Positions 55,586 through 64,000 of a DNA stretch of 64,000 nt are shown here, one piece after another. Each line of letters opens with the position of its first letter. Within the stretch, counting starts at the first letter, position 1. The position numbers were made by a program, and so were the translations under genes. Source of the DNA: Tricholoma matsutake (Eukaryota; Basidiomycota; Agaricomycetes; Agaricales; Tricholomataceae); NCBI GenBank assembly GCA_026075535.2, contig AP026538.1, forward strand, positions 7,068,001 to 7,132,000. The letters are read 5' to 3'. The notes beneath the pieces are model-generated. The model was not told the origin of the DNA and did no database searches. It was given only the letters and a program-made list of their open reading frames with translations.

Positions 55586-58500
55586 CTCGACGCAAATGGC
55601 TGTCCAAGATTGACTTGACTTCATATTGGGGTTCTCCCTCAATCACTGTAGGTGGCGGTGGTGGGTGTGAATGGCGTCCCGGGAACAGATCTGGGGGAGC
55701 TGGAAGCAATTTGATGACATGGAAGACGGGATGGAGTCTGAACATGGAGGCTGGGAGGCGTAGATGATAGGCATGTGTTCCAATGCACTTGACAATGGGG
55801 AAAGGTCCCAAGAAGCGATGAGCAAGTTTCTTGGATGGACGTGTAGTGGAGACGTCACTGGAGTCAAGATAAACTCGATCACCAACCTTGTACTGAGGGG
55901 TTGGGGAGTGGTGTTGGTTGTAAAATTGTGCCATGTCATCCTTCACCTTTGCTAAGGCTGCCCTTGCCTCCTCCAAGCTATCCCTCATGTGTTCTGTGAA
56001 CTCATTCACCATCTCGATGTGTGAGGGAGTTTGGTGAGGTTCAAATCCCATGCGTGGATGTCATCCAGTGTCTAAGAGGAAAGGGGTCTGTTGAGTGGAA
56101 GCATGGACATGGTTGTTGTATCCAAACTCGGCCAAAGGAAGGAGATCATCCCAATCATCCTGGCATTCATTGACAAAGAGGCGGATGTACTGCTCCAGTT
56201 CCTGGTTGACTTGCTCCGTCTAGCCATCAGTTTGTGGGTGATAAGCGGTTGAAGCAAGGAGTTTGATCCCCAGGAGTCGGTACAGCTCACGAGTGAACTC
56301 TGCCATGAACTGAGGGCCACGATCCGAGAGGAAGGCACCAGGAAGTCCATGTAATTTCCACACATGGTGGAGGTAGAGTCGAGCGGCACCTAGGGCACTG
56401 ACAGTGGTGTGAGTGGGAATGAAGTGAGCACATTTTCCCACTGAGTCAACTGTGCACATCACCGCATCAAACCCGTTTGACTCTGGCAATTCCACCACAA
56501 AGTTGATGCTGATGACATCCCAACAACTCTCTGGAACAGGAAGAGGGTGTAGCTCACAAATAGGCTTGCAACGAGGAACCTTGGTGCATAAGCAAAGGTC
56601 ACAAGTGCAAGAATACTGACCAATGAGCTGTGACATTTGTGGCCACCAATAGTTCCGTGAGGTGAGCTCCAAGGTCTTCCAGCGTCCGGGGTGGCCAGCA
56701 ATCTGTGAGTCATGGTGTTGGGATATGATGCGCCGGCGAAGGTCTGGGTCATTGGGAACATAGATGTGATCCCTGAAATACAACAAGTCCTCCTTTTCAG
56801 CCCACTGGGCCACATGTAAGGAAAGGGTCGATCCCTTCCTCAGTTCTTTAACAGCTCGGGCAACAACATCCTCATGTAAACCGCTATGGTTTGCATGACG
56901 AATGTCACGTAGGATGTCCTGCTCCTTGCCCTGGGGTGCGATGCCTTCCAGTGCCCGAATGGTGAACAGGTCTGGCTGCAACAGCACAATGTTTTGGTTG
57001 TTGCCGCTGCCATCCCCATGGTCTGCACGTTGGGATAGGGCATCGGTCTTCCCCATGCTGTGACCCGGACAGTGGTGCAAGGAGAAGTCGAATCTAGATA
57101 GATACAGGGACCAACGAGCTTGACGACGGTTCAATTTCTTGGCTGTCATGAAGTACTCGAGATTCTTGTGATCTGTCCAAATTTCCACCTTGTGTTGGGC
57201 ACCCTCGAGGAAGTGTTGCCACTCCTCAAGCGCACGCATTATTGCCAACATCTCCTTGTCATGGATCTTGTAGTTTCGCTCTACAGCACTAAGGCTTTTG
57301 GAGTAGAATGCAACAGGATGCCACTTCTGGTCCTCCAGAGACTGCTGAGACAACACGGCACCCGTCGCAAAGTCAGAACTGTCAGCTTCTACATGAAAAG
57401 GATGTGAATCGTCAGCAAAGGTAAGGATTGGAGTGGAAGTGACCATCTCCTTAAGCTTTTCAAATGCCTCCTGTTGTGCATTATCCCACCTCCATGCCTC
57501 CTTTCCTGTCAAGTCGAACAGTGGTCGTGCATGATGTGAGAAATCCTTGATAAAACACCGATAGAAATTGATGAAGCCCAGGAAAGACTGCACCTCCTTC
57601 TTGTTCGTGGGCGTCAGCCAAGCTGTGACCCCATTTACCTTGATAGGATCCATCTCCACTTGACCCTCCAAGATAATCAGGCCAAGGTACTCGATCTTGG
57701 TCCTTTCGAACTCGCATTTGTCCTGACAAAGGTAGAGTTTGTACCGTTGAAGTCGCTCTAGGACGAGGCGCATGATGCGACGGTGCTCTTCAACCGTGCG
57801 AGTGAAGATGAGGATGTCATCGAGATAGATGCAGACAATGCCTTTGAGGATGAGGTCATGGAAGATGTTGTTCATCATGGTCTGAAAGGTGGCAGGGCTA
57901 TTAGTAAGGCCAAAGAACATGACAAGCGGTTCAAAAAGACCATGGTTGGTACAAAAGGCTGCCTTCCACTCATCTCCCTCCTTTATCCTCACATTATTAT
58001 AGCCCCAACGGACATCAAGCTTGGTGAAGTATCGGGCCCCACAGAGCTGGTTTACGAGTTTGGAGATGAGGGGTAGTGGGTAGCGATTTTTGACCGTGAT
58101 GTTGTTGAGCCTTCTGTAGTCTTGAACCGGTCGAAGTGAGCCATCCTTCTTCTTGACAAAGAAAAAGGGAGAGGCCATGGGTGATTTTGATGGTCGAATA
58201 TGTCCAGAGGCCAGGTGCTCGTCGATGAACTGGTCAAGCTGCCGTTGTTCTTCCGGAGAGAGAGGATAGACCTTGCAGGATGAAGGGGTTGCGCGGGGGG
58301 TGAGTTCGATCGTGTGATCCCATGGCTTGCATGCAGGAAGAGAGTCGAATGACTCCTTGGAGCACATGTCTTCAAACTCATGGAGATGAGGGAGTAAGGA
58401 GTTAGTAGAGGATTTAGCAGCGTTGTTTTTGTGGAAGGCCTTGGCGAGGCATTGGGATATGTTCAATGTGGCACACACCTCATGCGATGAGCAAATCGCA

Positions 58501-59297
58501 GTGTAGAAGATCCGATCACCCTCCTCCACTTCCTCTGGGTCCTCATCATCATCATCTGAGTCTGGCATTAGATCAGGAACCCCTTCCAATTCCACTTCAG
58601 GTATAGGCAGGGGTCCAGCACGACACTTCTGAGTACATCGTATTGCTGCCTTCTGTCCATGACGTTCTTGCCTGGCTTCTGTGAAACACATCCAACAGCA
58701 GGATGGACATCAGCTCATGGCGACCTCCCCGGTATGCCAGTCGACCTCTGGGTTATGGTCTCGAAGCCATGGATATCCCAAAATCACCTTTTGCTTTCCT
58801 AATTGAGTGACAGCAAAAAGGGCATGCTCACTATGATCTTTGTAATGGAGAACCAGGTCTGCAACCTCTTGGATGGCACCAGCTTCATTTGGGGATCCAT
58901 CCACATTATATACAGGTATTGGACGTGAGAGTGAGCGAGTATTTAGGCGATGTTGTTGTACCAGATGGGAATAGATGAAGAGTCCAGTCGCACCAGAGTC
59001 CAGGAGCGCAGAGACACCAAGTATCTGTCCAGTGTCGGTTGTCTGCAGTTTGATGGCTAGGTTTAAGGAATGTGCAGAGGGAGTGGATGCCACAATATAC
59101 TTGCATGGTAGTTTACATTCCCATGATTTAATTTTGGGATGTGGAGTAGAAGGAGAGATGGGGAGAGCAGGTACGTCTTTATCTAACTTCGAAGGGTCAG
59201 AGAGGGGAGCAGTCACAGAAATGGATTCATTCTCTGGGGATTCAACTGACAAGACTTCAAAGCGGTTATGGACAGGCAGTGAGGGCATACGATTCAC
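55527..59297 (-). pseudogene. Gypsy-2 pol (protease, RT, RNase H, integrase)
   Basis: Overlaps the end of gag in the -1 frame at about 59297. Protease: ALLDSGATGLFIYSHL near 59000. A TGA at about 58708 is followed by the open block 58691-56220: RT FFFVKKKDGSLRPVQDYRRL and YLDDILIF (intact, near 57810), RNase H FHVEADSSDFATGAV, integrase zinc domain (HHDSQIAGHPGR ... CTCDLC) and SINFVVELPES, where the first catalytic Asp reads Asn, LSDRGPQF, then TDG and a TAG at 56220 in place of Gln. The C-terminal integrase (VGDRVYLDSSD, PFPIVKCIGTHAYHLRLP) continues to 55590, where the chromodomain is cut after ILDSHLRRG and the frame runs into LTR sequence until 55527. Confidence 0.88.
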
Positions 59298-60538
59298 TCG
59301 CTGCGAATAGGAAAATCCTGCTCCTCTACAACTTCCAACCTAATCTCCTCTGCAACTTGATCCTTCGCTTCCTCAACATCTACAAGCACCAACAAATCTT
59401 GCAGGAGTTCGTCTTGTCCCTCGGGGGTGAGCATGCGGATATCCTGACGATGGGGACACACTCCAGCCCTGTGTCCAGGTTCCCCACAACGGTAGCAGAG
59501 ATCCAACTTACATGCACGGCTGCGGGCTGCATCAACATCCATTGGTACTGGGACATTGACAGCTGGTGTGGGAGTTTGACGAACAGGAATGGGGTTAGGG
59601 AAGGGGAGGCTTCAATTGAAGGTGTAGGGCGTATGAGTGGTAGTTGGAGCATGGAATGCAGCATTAAACGCCGCATTTGTGAGTCGGTTCTCACCACAGA
59701 GTGAAGCAGCTTCATACCAAGCAAGGATATCATCGTCCGCTGGGCGCCCTTCCAACATCTGTGCAATCTGGTCCTGAATTTCTCAGTTGAGTCCCCGTCG
59801 GAACTTCACCACCACTGATAACCCACTCCCATATCCTGCCATGTCCACCAAATCCTTGAACTCATCAATATAGTCATCCACGGATCGACGTCCCTGGTGG
59901 TAAGCGGATGACTCAAGTCATGTCACTGCTCAGTGGCATTCATTGAGGGGGCAGAAGTGGTGTACGAACTCAGCTCGAAAGTCACCCCAAGTGGAGAAAG
60001 GTAGAGAACCGAGTTCTTTAGTTTGACGTAGGATATGGTCCACATAGAGATAGGTGCGTTCAGATTTCATGTATGTGAAGGCCCAATAAATTTTTGCAGC
60101 CTCATCGACGAATTGATGCAACTGGAGACTAATGTATAACTCACAGGAATTAAGGAATGCATGTCCCTGCGCATGTGCACCATTAAATTCAGCGGGGGGG
60201 GACGGTTTGATCTGGGCACGTTCCTTAGTGGACACGTTTGGCAAAACATCGTTGTTGGGTGCACTTGGAGTCATAAAGGGGGAACTATTGGTCGCAGGGT
60301 TAGCCTGGAGGGTCCTAACGAAGTTTTCAATTGTAGATTTAAGCGAGTCAATTTGCGTGCACATTCCGGAAACGTCGCTTTCAAGCGCGTTGAAGCGTTC
60401 TGATGTGTCCATGTCGCTAGGGAGTGCGTTTGGTGAAAATGGTGGCGTAACAAAGGCGAGATTATCTGGAACGGTGTGTAGGGACTCTGTGGAGCTTTGG
60501 GAAGCGTTGTCCAGTCTGTACCTGCCTATCTTGGGCAA
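59294..60538 (-). pseudogene. Gypsy-2 gag
   Basis: From ATG 60538: a Ser/Pro-rich N-terminus with a short helical segment (RFNALESDVSGMCTQIDSLK), the capsid-like domain (FNGAHAQGHAFLNSCELYIS, FSTWGDFRAEFVHHF), in-frame TGA codons at about 59930 and below, then RRSVDDYIDEFKDLVDMAGY and one CCHC knuckle, CYRCGEPGHRAGVC, near 59490. It ends at TGA 59294. Confidence 0.85.
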
Positions 60539-60566
60539 CGCGTTCGCGATTTTCGGGCCTTAGGGG

Positions 60567-60576
60567 AGAGTTTTCT
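60567..60576 (-). other. Gypsy-2 primer-binding site, self-priming type
   Basis: On the minus strand AGAAAACTCT begins two bases after the 5' LTR (boundary 60579). Its complement AGAGTTTTCT lies inside the LTR at 60689-60680, about 27 bp downstream of a TATA-like ATATAC at about 60719-60713. This is the same arrangement as in Gypsy-1. Confidence 0.6.
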
Positions 60577-60578
60577 AC

Positions 60579-61004
60579 TATAAGGGCAACCTAAGCCTCT
60601 AGCAAAGGGAAATCCGAAGTTAAAATTATACTACATAATACAGGCATTGGGGACACACTTAGCAAAGGGAAATCCAAAGAGAAAACTCTAAGGATCCCCT
60701 TGCTGATGCCCAGTATATGTGAAGATGACAAAAATCAAATATAATCTAACAATAGAAAAAGGCGGAGATAGGCGGATCAAGGCCGCCAAATGACATCATA
60801 CCAAGGGGTATGTGTCGGAAGGGGTCCTCCGCCTCTAAATATAAAAGTGTCAACATGTACAAACATGATAGCAAGGGAAAATTAGTAATAAAATCCGGAA
60901 AAATCATAGAAAATGAAGAATAGAAGGAAATGAGGTGGGGAAAAATATAGGACAAACATAAAAAATAGGAAAAACACACAGGGCACCCCCCTAGTCCCCT
61001 TACA
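60579..61004 (-). repeat. Gypsy-2 5' LTR
   Basis: 426 bp on the minus strand, TGTAAGGGGAC to GCCCTTATA (final CA apparently mutated to TA). AT-rich U3. Confidence 0.8.
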
Positions 61005-61009
61005 GTTTC

Positions 61010-63426
61010 TGCATAGGGGTTAGCCCTCTGACAGAATTGCCGAGCATTCCCATCGCCCTCGCCGTTGTGAGGGCTTTGGTGGAGTAGAATCGTGTGTGCT
61101 CCTTGAAGGAGAGTTTGCGATCAAAGAAGAAGCCAAGGTACCTCCAGGTAGTCTTGGGTTTTAGAGGTGAGTTGCCAGTGTATGGGGCAAACCCTAAATC
61201 TATCGGTAGAGGGGTGAAGCTCCTCGACCTAGAAAAACGGAATATCTCTGATTTGTCATGTTCCAGGACAAGTCCAAGGGTGGTGAATGCCTGGAAGATC
61301 CAGCTATATGCTTCTTTGAGAAGGGGGAGATTGTCCTCCAGCCATGCAGAGCGGGCGATGAGAGTGCCATCGTCCACATAAGACATGAGATCGACATTTC
61401 TGCCGATGTTGCTTCTTCTGAAGAGATTCATAATGGGCATTAAGTATAACACTGATAGGACAGGGGATAGGGCAGAACCTTGTCCCACCCCCACATCTGC
61501 TGCAAAGGAGCCAGATGAGAAGGCATTCCATTTGTAGGTCGTCTTGTGACCGACGAGGTATGAGCGGAAGAAATTCACTACTTGTGCAGGGAATCCCGAC
61601 CAAGAAATTATCTCCAGTAAAACCTGGTGGTTTAGGGAGGGGAAGAATTGAGCGATGTTGAATGTGACCACACTCGTTTTAAGTCCTTGGGCCCATCCTG
61701 CCCTGACGAGATGGGTGAGGTAGATTCCTGCGTCCTCTGTGGAGCGCTGGGTGACCCCTCCAAACTGGTTTTGCTTGAAGGCTTCGTGAGCCATACCATC
61801 AAACTGGAGCTGCCTAGACAGCATCTTTTTGACCAATTTTCCCAGAGTATTCAGTAGCACAATGGGCCTGAATGACTTTGGAGTAGAGTAATTAGGTTTT
61901 CCTGGTTTCGGGATGATGACCAACAGGGATTCCTTGAAATGTGCTGGCCAGTGGCCAACGGTGATGCATGCCTCAGCGATGTGGGTGATGAGACCTGCCA
62001 CCTCCGGGCTGCTGCACCAGTGTTTTAGGTGTGACCATGTAACATGATCGGGACCTGGAGCAGAATGGGAAGAACATGCACTAAGCGCTTCTTTCATTTC
62101 GGTAACAGAGAACAGGATCCAGGCCCTTTCAGGCACTGGATCCAGATCGTTTAAGATGTTCAGATCGACTACTTGGTCTGAAGCAGTGTTATATGAGCCA
62201 TCAAGGGCAGCCCACAGGGAATCAAGATCGTTGCAAGGTTCTCCCTGATAGGAGATTGCCTTGTACGATGGCAGGTTTCTTTGATGAGTCCAGGACATAA
62301 GGTCCCAGGGTCGCCTGTTCATGGTGGCCACTTCTTGGATACGATCATCGAAGAAGTCACGTTTTGCATGTTGCATGACTTTGTGGTACAACTTCCAGTC
62401 CTCCTCATCTCGAGTGGCTCTGTAAGCATCTAGTGCACCTTTGCATTCATCTGTCCACCATCCTTTGGACGACTTGCCGAGGCGAGATTCCTTGGCGTGG
62501 TTATCCCACGCCTTGTTTAAAATCATTGATATCGCTGAAACGAGATCATTGATTTCTGCCAAAGTATTTCCATGCCAGTGAAGCCACAGATTTAGAGCAG
62601 AGGAGACAGCATCGAGGTATGATGCTTCCTCCTTGGATCCTTTTTTGATGGACCACTTGGTAACTGGGACCAGAGACCCTGGGCCAGGTAGTGTCAGTGT
62701 CAGAGGAGCATGGTCAGATGTGCCCCTGGCTTCTGGGACAATATCGCAGTACAACACAAATCTTAGATCCGTGGGTATGAACATCAGGTCGATCACCGTG
62801 GGGTGAAAGCCCTGTTGTGGGGGAAAGTGAGTGGGTCCCTCCACGGTGGGGAGAGCCCTCGTTAGGCCTAGTGCTGTTGCGGTTTCCACTAAGTGGTCGG
62901 CATGAATGGAATGTTCAGGCCCCTGGGGGTCCCAGGAGGCGTGTCTCACATTGAAATTGCCACACATGAAGTGTAGGCATGGGATTGTCATGACACTTTT
63001 GTAGAGGAGTGTGATGGCCGAGTGTTGGCTGTCTGAATAGACGTTAGCGAGTAGCATGACATCTTCCCCTATTCCCAAGGAAAAGAGAAGGATGTCACGA
63101 TCATCGATCAGATCTCAGCGGAGACCCGGTCTGAGATTAGTGATGGTATTTGCAAAATAGATAGCAACGTGTGGAGGGGTGTCAATCCCTGATGGTCGAA
63201 CCAAAGTGCCCCAGTTGGGGCTCATTGGTGTGCCAATAACTTCTTCCCCTTCCCTGTTGTGGGCAGAGGGGGCATGTCTTATTAGTCTCCAAGGAGGCTC
63301 TTGAATGAATAGCAGATCATAGTCATCTACAAAATCAGCCAGTAATGAGTCCATGTAACCCCAATTTCTGTTTACATTCTGACTAAATATGTGTAATTGT
63401 GGGGTAGATCTAAGTCTGTCCCTCAT
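61010..63426 (-). pseudogene. LINE D ORF2: endonuclease and reverse transcriptase
   Basis: From ATG 63426: endonuclease boxes FSQNVNRNWGYMD, IQEPPWR, CGNFNVRHASWD (Asp changed to Asn relative to GDFN in LINE B) and TSDHAPLTLTLPG. A TGA lies at about 63115 where LINE B has Cys-Arg. From 63078 it is open for 692 codons: PGPDHVTWSHLKHW, PGKPNYSTPKSFRPIVLLNT, TFNIAQFFPSLNHQ (Asn where LINE A has Asp), GQGSALSPVLSVLYLMP, MSYVDDGTLIARS (intact YVDD), KPKTTWRYLGFFFDRKLSF. The first palm Asp is therefore lost although YVDD is kept. RNase H is in the separated 3' part at 48233-49315. Confidence 0.87.
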
Positions 63427-63432
63427 TTATGT

Positions 63433-64000
63433 TCAGCCACCGCATCCTGTGGGATGGTAAGCATGGGGGGAGCGAGAGTTTTGTCTCGCACTCACCTCGT
63501 CATAGCAAGCTTTGATCCAATCACAGTCAAAGTGATGTTGCCAGAAATTGCATTGATGATCGTTGGATGCGTGGTTCTTCTGGCAGTTTAGACACCTAGC
63601 CAGGTGAGGACAGGCAACCCCCTCTGGGGTGGCTGGGACAGGAGGGTTCACCTTGGCATTTTCCTTACAGCAACTGGCCAGAGCCCGATGGTGCTCTTTC
63701 CGGTGTGGACCTGCACAGATTGGGCATTTCGACTGCGGTGCTCTGCATGCCAGGGTGGGATGGCCCCATTTCCAGCAGCATTGGCACAGTGGGAGGCCAG
63801 GGTTTGCCCTAGCTGCCCTGACGTAGGCAACGTAGCGTCCAAACTGGACACCACAACTGATGAGATCCTTGGCTCATGCACCACTGACTGAGTCAGCAAT
63901 GTTTAGATACATGGTGCACGTATCCGACATCTTTGAGTCATGTACTACCCGTGGGGGGACTTGTAGCACCATGAGGTCCAAAATTCCGGACTTTCCCAGG
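63433..64000 (-). pseudogene. LINE D ORF1, C-terminal part
   Basis: Encodes the zinc-knuckle end of ORF1 (CLNCQKNHASNDHQC, WQHHFDCDWIKACYDEV), stopping at TGA 63433. Two codons further comes TAA directly followed by the ORF2 ATG, as in LINE B where only the TAA is present. Confidence 0.8.

Larger units (their letters stand above)
55418..61004 (-). mobile_element. Gypsy-2: decayed Ty3/Gypsy retrotransposon
   Basis: Minus strand. Full 5' LTR at 60579-61004 (426 bp, TGTAAGGGGAC start). The 3' LTR is reduced to its last 168 bp (55418-55585) because a deletion joins the chromodomain region to mid-LTR. The flanks ATTTC (55413-55417) and GTTTC (61005-61009) are a 5-bp TSD with one change. Internal order: gag, protease, RT, RNase H, integrase. 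Numerous stops make it dead. Confidence 0.88.
61010..64000 (-). mobile_element. LINE D, 5' part (ORF1 end, endonuclease, RT), runs off the right edge
   Basis: The most complete ORF2 start in the window. It continues at 55412 across Gypsy-2. ORF1 C-terminus at 64000-63433 and ORF2 at 63426-61010. The element extends beyond the window. Confidence 0.9.

Overview
The window reads as nuclear DNA of a transposon-rich mushroom-forming basidiomycete (Agaricomycetes-like). The reasons are 50-60 nt GT-AG introns, KDZ transposases, a TET/JBP-type dioxygenase, Tf1/sushi-like Gypsy elements, and gene families I recognise from such genomes. The species is not determinable from the sequence. Almost no gene is intact. 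Most of the 64 kb is a stack of mobile elements inserted into one another, and many insertions can be dated relative to each other from target-site duplications (TSDs).

Left block (1-30.35 kb). A TET/JBP-like gene (30347 to about 28403, minus strand) is cut at its 3' end by a non-LTR retrotransposon (LINE A, 841-3563 plus 27187-28402). LINE A was split by a large KDZ DNA transposon (3564-27186, about 10.9 kb once later insertions are subtracted). That element has long terminal inverted repeats, subterminal repeat arrays and at least three genes: the KDZ transposase, a 2OG-Fe(II) dioxygenase-like gene ending 41 bp before the transposase start, and a divergent multi-exon gene of unknown function. 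A 7.7 kb Gypsy element (6259-13967, TSD GACCC) sits inside the transposase gene. A 5.0 kb internally deleted LINE copy (18592-23628, 14-bp TSD) sits in the intergenic region. The far left (1-840) is a truncated second Gypsy copy in the opposite orientation.

Middle block (30.3-37.4 kb). This gene-poor stretch contains about 35 short palindromes built on a GTTGAAC/GTTCAAC core with self-complementary but variable arms, plus a pair of inverted hairpin repeats. A 1.6 kb non-autonomous LINE-like element interrupts it at 30921-32501. I know of no described feature that matches this array, and it is the most unusual structure in the window.

Right block (37.4-64 kb). A broken F-box-like gene is followed by a second non-autonomous LINE-like element (38828-40708), then by a conserved basidiomycete gene of unknown function split by LINE C (41981-45056, 17-bp TSD). 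A fragment of another gene follows, then LINE D (47766-49317, 55080-55412, 61010-64000). LINE D was split by an apparently intact Copia element (49318-55074, identical-looking 305-bp LTRs, TSD CACAT, 1632-codon gag-pol) and by a decayed Gypsy element (55418-61004).

Decay is strongly biased. Premature stops are mostly TGA where an arginine CGA is expected, and several catalytic Asp codons became Asn through CG to CA changes. This fits CpG-methylation-driven deamination acting on everything except the young Copia copy, which is notable beside a TET/JBP-type 5-methylcytosine oxygenase gene.
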